A stretch of 32,108 nucleotides of DNA from positions 1-32,108 of the forward strand of contig JAQXAF010000146.1 of NCBI GenBank assembly GCA_029253085.1. The letters run 5' to 3'. This stretch comes from Luminiphilus sp. Lineage in GTDB: Bacteria; Pseudomonadota; Gammaproteobacteria; Pseudomonadales; Halieaceae. Position 1 is the first letter of the stretch, and the number at the start of each line of letters is the position of its first letter. The position numbers and the translations under genes are program-made. Positions 25,966 through 32,108 of this stretch are shown piece by piece. The notes under the pieces are model-generated. The model worked only from the letters and a program-made list of their open reading frames with translations, was not told the origin of the DNA and did no database searches.

Positions 25966-26000
25966 GGGCGTCTAAATCTCCAGAGACAGCGACGCCTTGG
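25962..26000 (-). promoter_or_regulatory. Hairpin enclosing the gshA start codon
   Basis: On the minus strand CCAAGGCGTC and GACGCCCTTGG pair over ten base pairs with one bulged C around an 18-base loop. The loop holds GGAG, the best ribosome-binding site candidate, and the 3' arm holds the TTG start codon. Such a structure would limit translation until opened, or the dyad may be a protein site in DNA. Confidence 0.5.
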
Positions 26001-26118
26001 GATGTAATATGGGCGTCAGTCGGGTTTAATACCGCGACAAGTGTAAGTGCTGGCTTCGCTGGGGTACAGACGGAGAGCAAAAAGTCTCAATGGTATTTGG
26101 CCGACAAGGAGGTGGGGC

Positions 26119-27228
26119 ATGAAGATTGATGCTTGGTTAAAGATTTTAGCAGAGCAAGGGGGCTCAGATCTGTTTCTTAGTACAGGTGCACCGCCGTGTG
26201 CAAAAATCGATGGACAGCTAACGCCTATTGCCGCCGATGTGTTGAAGCCCGGTGAAATTGCTGTCATCGCTGACGAGATTATGGATGATACGCAGCGTGA
26301 AGAGTTTCGAAACGAATTGGAGCTAAACCTCGCCGTTTCGATATCGGGCGTCGGGCGATTTCGGGTCAACGTTTTTAATCAGCGTAACCAAGTATCGATT
26401 GTGGCTAGGCATATTGTGACCGATATTCCGAATTGGGAAGATTTGGGGCTGCCGCCACTTCTTACCGAACTCATTATGGAAAAGAGAGGGCTGATTCTTT
26501 TCGTGGGCTCTACCGGATCAGGTAAGTCGACCTCGTTGGCTGCTCTCATTGATTACCGCAATACGAATAACGCGGGCCATATTGTCACGATTGAAGACCC
26601 TATTGAGTTTGTGCACCGCCATAAGCGCTCTATCGTCAATCAGCGCGAAGTTGGTGTCGATACTCGAAGCTGGCACAACGCCTTGAAAAATACGTTGCGA
26701 CAGGCGCCCGATGCCATTCTGATTGGTGAGATCCGTGATCGCGAGACAATGGAGCAAGCGATTTCTTTTGCGGAAACGGGTCATCTGTGCATTTCTACGC
26801 TCCACGCAAACAATGCCAACCAGGCGTTAGACCGCATTATTAACTTCTTTCCAGAAGCCAAACGCTCGCAGTTGTTACTAGATTTATCCCTCAATCTACG
26901 CGCTTTTATTTCTCAACGCCTGCTGCCTGCTACTGATGGTGGGCGCGCAGCGGCCGTAGAAATTTTACTGGGTACCCCCAGTATTAGTGAGTTGATAATT
27001 CGAGGGGAAATTGCGGGTATCAAAGAAATGATGGAGAAGTCTGAAAACCTCGGTATGAAAACTTTTGATAAGGCGCTCTTTGATCTTGTAAAGCAGGGGA
27101 GAATCACCGAAGAAGAGGCGCTGAAAAATGCTGATTCCGGAAATAATTTGAGGCTTCGGTTCAAGCTGGCAAAGGATGATGGCAGTCAAGGAGCAACGGG
27201 TGGGTTGTCCCTGGAGGATATTAACTGA
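26119..27228 (+). CDS. pilU: Type IV pilus retraction ATPase PilU
   Basis: 369 residues from the ATG at 26119, preceded by a perfect AGGAGGT. It opens MKIDAWLKILAEQGGSDLFLSTGAPP, as PilT/PilU do. Walker A is GSTGSGKS (130-137), the Asp box is HIVTIEDPIEF, Walker B is ILIGEIRDRETME and the His box is HLCISTLHANNA. Length over 360, GGSDLF and the C-terminal tail (EEALKNADSGNNLRLRFKL) favour PilU over PilT. PilU works with PilT on the inner-membrane pilus machine to retract type IV pili, for twitching and DNA uptake. Unusually no pilT lies beside it; its neighbours are gshA and DUF1631. Confidence 0.9.
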   Translation: MKIDAWLKILAEQGGSDLFLSTGAPPCAKIDGQLTPIAADVLKPGEIAVIADEIMDDTQREEFRNELELNLAVSISGVGRFRVNVFNQRNQVSIVARHIVTDIPNWEDLGLPPLLTELIMEKRGLILFVGSTGSGKSTSLAALIDYRNTNNAGHIVTIEDPIEFVHRHKRSIVNQREVGVDTRSWHNALKNTLRQAPDAILIGEIRDRETMEQAISFAETGHLCISTLHANNANQALDRIINFFPEAKRSQLLLDLSLNLRAFISQRLLPATDGGRAAAVEILLGTPSISELIIRGEIAGIKEMMEKSENLGMKTFDKALFDLVKQGRITEEEALKNADSGNNLRLRFKLAKDDGSQGATGGLSLEDIN

Positions 27229-27252
27229 GCCTGTTGCCGTGGCCTCAAACGT

Positions 27253-29097
27253 TTATTGTGGGCCCTGATCAAGGCGCTCTTGTTGTTGAAACAGCTGGCT
27301 CACGGTCTCGCGGAAATTGGTTTTTCTCTCAAGGATATCGACCATATCCCTATCAATAAGTGCAACCAGCTGTGGAACCGTGAGTTCACGCATTTTGATG
27401 CCCTCTCGATTGGTAAAGATATAGCTATTCTTTTCTAGATCACAGGCCACGATTTTTGCCATCAGGGGTGGGTCGCGATCGTGGAATCCCAGCCAAGTCC
27501 CCATCGGAATCTGCAGTTTTACAATCGTATGACTTTCAAAGGGGGTTTCGGTGAATGCGGGTGGTTGGTTTTTTTTCAGCGTCGGGTGCCACTGCTCAGT
27601 ACCTTCGGTTTCTTTCCGTTTTTGCTGCAGTTTGCTGGGGCTGTCATTTTCGGTTGGATCGGTTTGGCTGTCCTCGATTGACCCATGATCCATGGCGCTA
27701 AATTTTGGATTAGGTTGGGCGCTGGCTTGCGCGTTTTGCTCTTCGCATTGCTGTTCGTGTAGCTCCTCGCATAGGTCGATCGCGCTGGTCATGGCGAGAC
27801 AGAAGCTATCCTGGGCCTCGAGGCATCGGAGTTCTCCTGAGCCAATTAATGTTCGGAATTCATGCAGCGATTTGCGTAGTGCGCGATTACCGAGCAAGTC
27901 CATGAAAATCAGGTAGTAGTTGTTGATAAGAGATCCCACGAAGCGGAGGCGGATCGCCCCCTCAGCGGTCTGCATTAGAAACCAGTGACCTGGTTTCAGG
28001 TTTAATGCGGTTAAGTCATTGGCACTGATGGGGAGGTTGTTACCATCGCCCCCGAAGATGGGGTTGACCTGCTGTAACCCGAGGTCCTCGCCCCGCAAAT
28101 TTCGCAGCATCGCGTATTCAATTAACCCTACGGTGCTTGCCACTGCTTCAGTGTCGTTTTGCAAGCTCACCAGCTGCTTGGACAGCGTGATCGAAATTTG
28201 CTGCATGGTCATATACAGCCGGTGCAGCTCATCAGTATTGGTGCGGCTTACCGGCTGCACGACATCGACCAACAGCTGAGTAGTGGCCATGAACGTTCGC
28301 CACTGGGTGCTGTCAAAGCCGTGCTGCTGCGCGATACAGATTCCGCTCTCATACCAATCGGACGCAATAAACTGGGCGACTGACTCTGGTAATTCGACTT
28401 GAGTGATCGCGGTATTAAGGAGCCACGCAGCGGCTTGTCGAATAGCATCTGCTCCTAACCCCGTTAATTCGCGCTCCAGCAGCAGGGTGTCGAGCTGTTT
28501 AAGTTGCACATGATGTTCGTAAATTTCTTGTTCAAAGAAAATCCGTGCTTCATCAACCTTTGGTTCACTGGGGAAATCACTCTGAATGCGATCCACGATA
28601 TTTGCCGCCGTGCTTAGCCTATGCAGCGCGGTATCTCCCAAGCCGCCATGCCAGCCTTTCAAGTAATCGTAAAGGACGTCGAGAAGGCGATGTAAACCAT
28701 GCGCTCCTGGAGTGAAAAAACGCGAGTCGGTTAGGGCAAACGCAGCAGCGAGAGGCCTCAACCGATTGGTTAGCTGCTGAGCTTCGGGTGCCAATATGGC
28801 CTCGCGTTCCCAGCACGCAAAGGTCGCATCAATCCAGGTAAGAACGGCGACACTGTTACTGTCCATGCTTTCATGGCCAGTGGCAGTAAGTGCGTCTAGC
28901 AAGTTGGGTTGGTCGTGTTTAAGACGGGTTAGTGCGGTTACAAGCACTGTCCCGCTAAGGCTCGTTTCACTAGGATTTTCGCGCAGCCCTTCAGTGATAA
29001 AGTTAGCCAGTACCCTAGCCTCAAGCGACCGCGTTAGCGGTAGCCTACTCCGGTCGTCGGTGGGTTCTTTATTGCTCACTGTTCTCCCCGCATCCAT
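27253..29097 (-). CDS. DUF1631 family protein
   Basis: 614 residues, somewhat short for DUF1631 (I recall roughly 700 or more). The block LRPLAAAFALTDSRFFTPGAHGLHRLLDVLYDY (in parts near 90-140) and ARIFFEQEI fit the family, as does the C-terminus. Two similar modules are visible: about 360-420 (GHWFLMQTAEGAIRLRF...YYLIFMDLLGNRAL) and about 526-580 (GTWLGFHDRDPPLMAKI...SYIFTNREGIKM). Both look like small beta-barrels of PilZ type, yet neither has the RxxxR c-di-GMP motif that I could find. A polar, low-complexity linker (about 455-515) divides them. No function is established. It lies 40 bases after the VWA gene and ends facing pilU. Confidence 0.75.
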   Translation of the reverse strand: MDAGRTVSNKEPTDDRSRLPLTRSLEARVLANFITEGLRENPSETSLSGTVLVTALTRLKHDQPNLLDALTATGHESMDSNSVAVLTWIDATFACWEREAILAPEAQQLTNRLRPLAAAFALTDSRFFTPGAHGLHRLLDVLYDYLKGWHGGLGDTALHRLSTAANIVDRIQSDFPSEPKVDEARIFFEQEIYEHHVQLKQLDTLLLERELTGLGADAIRQAAAWLLNTAITQVELPESVAQFIASDWYESGICIAQQHGFDSTQWRTFMATTQLLVDVVQPVSRTNTDELHRLYMTMQQISITLSKQLVSLQNDTEAVASTVGLIEYAMLRNLRGEDLGLQQVNPIFGGDGNNLPISANDLTALNLKPGHWFLMQTAEGAIRLRFVGSLINNYYLIFMDLLGNRALRKSLHEFRTLIGSGELRCLEAQDSFCLAMTSAIDLCEELHEQQCEEQNAQASAQPNPKFSAMDHGSIEDSQTDPTENDSPSKLQQKRKETEGTEQWHPTLKKNQPPAFTETPFESHTIVKLQIPMGTWLGFHDRDPPLMAKIVACDLEKNSYIFTNREGIKMRELTVPQLVALIDRDMVDILERKTNFRETVSQLFQQQERLDQGPQ

Positions 29098-29137
29098 TCG
29101 GTTTCGGTACAGTCTTTTCGGCGTCTAATTGCGTGCG

Positions 29138-30589
29138 TTAATTCCCGTGCATCGCCGACAGTAAAGTGTCGATTATACGCTCCAATTGCTTGAGGTTATT
29201 ACATTCCGTGGCTAGGTGACAGTGTTGAGTGACGGGTAGCATCGCTGAGTCGCCTGTTCCCCAGGCCAACCTGGGTTCGGGGTTGAGCCAGATCAGCCGC
29301 TTACACTTCGCTTTAATCTCGGCGAGTAAATCGAGCCTAGGGTCAGAATTATTGTTCCGTGCGTCCCCAAGAATAATCACGGTGGTGGCCTTGTTAATAT
29401 CTTGCAGGGCTAAGTCGCTAAAATCAGATAGCGCGCGTGCGTAGTCTGTGGCGCCGCCGTACACCCGGTTTACACGAGATATCGCCTCTTCCACGGGGAA
29501 ATCACTGAACCAGTCGGTAACCTCACCCAGGGAGCTTGAAAAAGCGAAGCTGCGTGTTCGTGGTAGCACGTCTTGTAGAGCATATAAAAACATCAGCAAA
29601 AATTTGGCATAGGCCGCGACGGAGCCACTGACATCGCAGATGGCCATGACCTGTGGTCTTTTCCTCTGGATCTGTCGCCAATGTGTATTAAAAGGAATGC
29701 CGTCTGTCGCCACTGAAGCGCGCAGGGTCATTGGTACATTGAGCTGCCCGCGACGCTTTTTTCGCCGCCGTCTTCCGTGGCGGCTCGCTAATTTTCGGGC
29801 CATTCGGTCCATCAGTTTGCGCATCCTCGCCATCTGGTGGGGACTGATATTGGCCAGCCGGACTTCCGCGAGGGCTTCATCTAAAAAATCTTCAGTATCG
29901 CCCGCAGCGTGGACCAGATAAGCGCGTTCAACCCGATCACGGGCGCGGTGGCGAAGGTTCTCTCGCAATCTTTGAATTTCCTTAAAGGCCTTGGGCTGGG
30001 TCTTCTCGAATTCGATCGCTGCATCTCTTAGCGCCGCCTCACCTAGAGCATCGAGAAGCTTTCGAGTGAATTGACCTCGCTGTGTGAACAGGCGTATTTC
30101 ATCGACCTTGGCCATCTCTGCAGCGGCTTCAATCGCCATAGCCAAAGTGCCCTCATCGCCGTTTTGCAGGGCATTCATGAGGGCTGAGTTCATAAGGCCG
30201 GCAAGTGCCGGGTCATCCTGTGCTGTGGGGTTTTGCAGCAGCTCCTCTAAACTCGCTGCCGAGCCGTTGGCCGGCGCATTGTTATTTTGGTGATTGTCCT
30301 CTTCAGATGTCGAGGTCTCTTGAGGGTCCTTTGCATCTCCAAGGGTATTGGTCTCGGGGTGCTGCGGTGCAAAAAACAGGTCGAAAGCTTCTCGATAGGC
30401 GGATTCTTCAAAAGTGCTCTTCGCCAGAACCGCAGCCAGCCCGTCTCTCAGTGTTGTGCGGTCTTCGTAGCCCAATAAGCCTGCGGCGTGCACCGCATCC
30501 AAGGTGTCAGCGGGAGAAACGGGAACATCTTTGCCGCGAAGAAATTTTATGAAAGCCAGTAGCTGGCTGCTGCCAGTGGCGGGGGTCAT
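29138..30589 (-). CDS. VWA domain protein, CoxE-like
   Basis: 483 residues. The C-terminal von Willebrand A domain has a complete metal site: DVSGS near residues 318-322 (MAICDVSGSVAAYAKF), the Thr of GGATDYARAL and the Asp of ILGDARNNN. The N-terminal half is helical, with the CoxE-type opening LLAFIKFLRGKDVPVSPADTLDAV, an acidic low-complexity insert (about 90-115) and a basic patch (RHGRRRRKKRRG) before the VWA domain. Such proteins pair with MoxR AAA ATPases to insert cofactors or remodel complexes. Its start overlaps the AAA gene by four bases, so the two are coupled. Confidence 0.9.
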   Translation of the reverse strand: MTPATGSSQLLAFIKFLRGKDVPVSPADTLDAVHAAGLLGYEDRTTLRDGLAAVLAKSTFEESAYREAFDLFFAPQHPETNTLGDAKDPQETSTSEEDNHQNNNAPANGSAASLEELLQNPTAQDDPALAGLMNSALMNALQNGDEGTLAMAIEAAAEMAKVDEIRLFTQRGQFTRKLLDALGEAALRDAAIEFEKTQPKAFKEIQRLRENLRHRARDRVERAYLVHAAGDTEDFLDEALAEVRLANISPHQMARMRKLMDRMARKLASRHGRRRRKKRRGQLNVPMTLRASVATDGIPFNTHWRQIQRKRPQVMAICDVSGSVAAYAKFLLMFLYALQDVLPRTRSFAFSSSLGEVTDWFSDFPVEEAISRVNRVYGGATDYARALSDFSDLALQDINKATTVIILGDARNNNSDPRLDLLAEIKAKCKRLIWLNPEPRLAWGTGDSAMLPVTQHCHLATECNNLKQLERIIDTLLSAMHGN

Positions 30590-31527
30590 AGACCATCTGC
30601 AATTTTCAAAAGTTTGCCTAGTTGGCCTTCAGCCTCAACGATGTCCTCCTCATATTTGAGCAATACATTTAAGGTGTCATGGACTAAGCCCGAATCGAGT
30701 TGATTGGCGTGCAGCAGCACCAGGCTTCGAGCCCAGTCTAGGGTTTCGGAAATAGCCGGAGCTTTTTTAAGATCCAGTTCTCTGATGGCGTGCACGAAAC
30801 GGACGAGCTGATCGCTCAGCTGACTTTCTAGTTCTGGAACCCGAGCAGTAACGATGCGGCCTTCCAGTTCGATGGAAGGAAATGGAATGTGTAGGTGCAA
30901 ACAGCGGCGCTTGAGGGCATCCGATAAATCCCGGGTGTCGTTACTGGTTAGAAATACCATGGGCTTAGAACGCGCTTGAATCGTGCCGATTTCTGGAATT
31001 GATATTTGATAGTCAGATAGCACTTCCAGTAGTAACGATTCAAATTCGAAATCGGCCTTATCGATTTCATCGATGAGTAATACCGCGCCATCATCCTGCT
31101 CCATAGCGCGCAGAAGCGGACGTGGTTCGAGGAATTCTTTGGCATAAAAAACATCGCCGGTGCTGTGCAAACGCTGAATTGACTCTTTAAGACCCTTGGC
31201 GCCACCTAAAATATCACCCAGTTGCTCTTTGAGTATTTGGGTGTAAAGCAGCTGTTTTCCGTATTTCCACTCGTAGAGAGCTTTCGCCTCATCTAGGCCC
31301 TCGTAGCACTGCAGGCGCACTAGGGGCTTCGCAATAACCTCCGCACAGGTCTTAGCCAGTTCAGTTTTACCAACCCCGGGAGGGCCTTCAACTAAAATCG
31401 GTTTGTTGAGTGCCGCGGCCAGGTAAACGACGGTGGCAATTCTCGGCGTGCAAATGTAGCCAGCTTCACCAAAGGCGGTGCTGATGGCATTCACGTCATC
31501 GAGTTGGGGGTATAAGGTGGTATCCAA
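30586..31527 (-). CDS. MoxR-family AAA+ ATPase, CoxD-like
   Basis: 313 residues. Walker A is VEGPPGVGKT (48-55), Walker B is AVLLIDEIDKAD, sensor 1 is VFLTSNDTRDLSDALKRRC with the arginine finger, and a C-terminal lid follows. These ATPases act as chaperones for metal-cofactor or multi-subunit enzymes together with VWA partners such as CoxE. The pairing with the VWA gene (4-base overlap) and the moaA gene 17 bases upstream, which makes molybdenum cofactor, are the only hints of a client here. No molybdenum enzyme is in the window. Confidence 0.92.
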   Translation of the reverse strand: MDTTLYPQLDDVNAISTAFGEAGYICTPRIATVVYLAAALNKPILVEGPPGVGKTELAKTCAEVIAKPLVRLQCYEGLDEAKALYEWKYGKQLLYTQILKEQLGDILGGAKGLKESIQRLHSTGDVFYAKEFLEPRPLLRAMEQDDGAVLLIDEIDKADFEFESLLLEVLSDYQISIPEIGTIQARSKPMVFLTSNDTRDLSDALKRRCLHLHIPFPSIELEGRIVTARVPELESQLSDQLVRFVHAIRELDLKKAPAISETLDWARSLVLLHANQLDSGLVHDTLNVLLKYEEDIVEAEGQLGKLLKIADGL

Positions 31528-31544
31528 GTTTGTATCCTAAGTGT

Positions 31545-32108
31545 TCAGCCGCCCGAAGCATTCATGAAGCGCATGATTTGGGGTTGGTCTGGTTGGTCAA
31601 AAACGTGTTGCTCGGGCTTATCATCTAATGCTGCGACAATCGCGCTACTCAGTTCAAAATCGCTAGCGCCGTCACGAAGCAGGTCGCGCAGGCTGATGGA
31701 GTGTTCATTGCCTAGGCACAGAAGGAGTTGCCCCTCAGCAGTCACTCGTAACCGATTACAGCTGGCGCAGAAATTATTGCTGTGGGGCGATATTAGGCCC
31801 ATACGGCTCGATGAACCATCGACCCGCCAGTACCGGGCGGGCCCGCTGTGTTCAGGTGTGGCTTCGCTATTGAGATTGTAGTGTTGCTTCACCTCGCTAA
31901 GGATGGTGTCGCTAGGCAGGTATTCAAGAGGCTTCCCTGCGAGGTTGACTTGCCCTAGAGGCATCTCCTCGATGAAAGCGATATCGAGACCGCGATTCAA
32001 GGCGAAGTCGAGTAGGGGCCGTATGTCGCCCTCGTTACTACCGCGTAAAACCACCGCATTGAGGCGTATTCGGGGGAAATCTTGTTCTCTGGCTGCGTCA
32101 ATACCAGC
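31545..32108 (-). CDS. moaA: GTP 3',8-cyclase MoaA, C-terminal part (5' end outside window)
   Basis: The frame stays open to base 32108, so the N-terminal radical-SAM cluster motif lies beyond the edge; about 187 residues are present. The visible part has RLNAVVLRGSNEGDI, the second 4Fe-4S site (Cys residues in NNFCASCNRLRVTAEGQLLLCL) and a C-terminal Gly-Gly (NASGG), which MoaA needs for catalysis. MoaA performs the first step of molybdenum cofactor synthesis, turning GTP to 3',8-cyclo-7,8-dihydro-GTP. It lies 17 bases before the MoxR gene on the same strand and may share its operon. Confidence 0.93.
   Translation of the reverse strand, partial: AGIDAAREQDFPRIRLNAVVLRGSNEGDIRPLLDFALNRGLDIAFIEEMPLGQVNLAGKPLEYLPSDTILSEVKQHYNLNSEATPEHSGPARYWRVDGSSSRMGLISPHSNNFCASCNRLRVTAEGQLLLCLGNEHSISLRDLLRDGASDFELSSAIVAALDDKPEQHVFDQPDQPQIMRFMNASGG

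Noticed and set aside
27253-29097. DUF1631 gene as a truncated pseudogene
   Set aside because: It is shorter than I expect for the family, but the frame is intact, has a proper start and carries both C-terminal modules.

Overview
The window reads as a stretch of conserved chromosome from a free-living, probably marine gammaproteobacterium. The gene content and order (ubiK/comM beside glnK-amtB; lptM-lysA-dapF-DUF484-xerC-yigB; cyaY; argH facing hemC-hemD/X-hemY; ubiD-rho-trxA) match blocks I recall from Pseudomonas and related orders. A Cellvibrionales-type lineage (Halieaceae or SAR92-like) is my best guess, but the sequence alone cannot prove it. GC is mid-range by eye. I found no tRNA, rRNA, insertion sequence, prophage or CRISPR array.

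Layout. 1-1984 (minus): a glutathione-transferase homologue, a DUF3080 lipoprotein and the start of a DUF4136 lipoprotein. 2129-2548: cytochrome c5. 2551-4425 (minus): comM and ubiK. 4426-6861 (plus): a nitrogen-control locus, glnK-amtB-terminator-glnK, preceded by two NtrC-like sites, an IHF-like site, a sigma-54-like promoter and a perfect 12-bp hairpin near the predicted transcript 5' end. 6878-11418 (minus): lptM-lysA-dapF-DUF484-xerC-yigB, most junctions being 4-nt overlaps. 11544-12865 (plus): cyaY and a DUF3187 outer-membrane protein. 12862-14271 (minus): argH. 14402-18524 (plus): the haem operon hemC, a fused hemD-hemX, and hemY. 18543-22405 (minus): ubiD, rho with a long disordered N-terminal extension and a possible leader ORF, and trxA. 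22444-24119 (plus): a GIY-YIG protein, a DUF2390/TIGR02444 protein and an FkpA-like lipoprotein isomerase. 24373-25965 (minus): gshA. 26119-27228 (plus): pilU without pilT beside it. 27253-32108 (minus): moaA (cut by the window edge), a MoxR-type AAA ATPase, a VWA/CoxE-like protein and a DUF1631 protein.

How the genes work together. The glnK-amtB-glnK locus imports ammonium and senses nitrogen, with one glnK under apparent NtrC/sigma-54 control and the second behind a terminator with its own sigma-70-like promoter. The lysA/dapF block makes lysine and cell-wall precursor. LptM helps lipopolysaccharide export and XerC resolves chromosome dimers. The hem genes make uroporphyrinogen III and support later haem steps. 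UbiD and UbiK serve ubiquinone synthesis. TrxA and GshA serve thiol redox balance.

No wholly new defence or mobile system is evident. The most interesting items are regulatory: the complete enhancer/IHF/sigma-54 module with a 5' hairpin, a hairpin that buries the gshA start codon, and an upstream ORF that ends in a 4-nt overlap with the rho start. The fused HemD-HemX, the extended Rho and the moaA-AAA-VWA-DUF1631 gene string are also worth a look.
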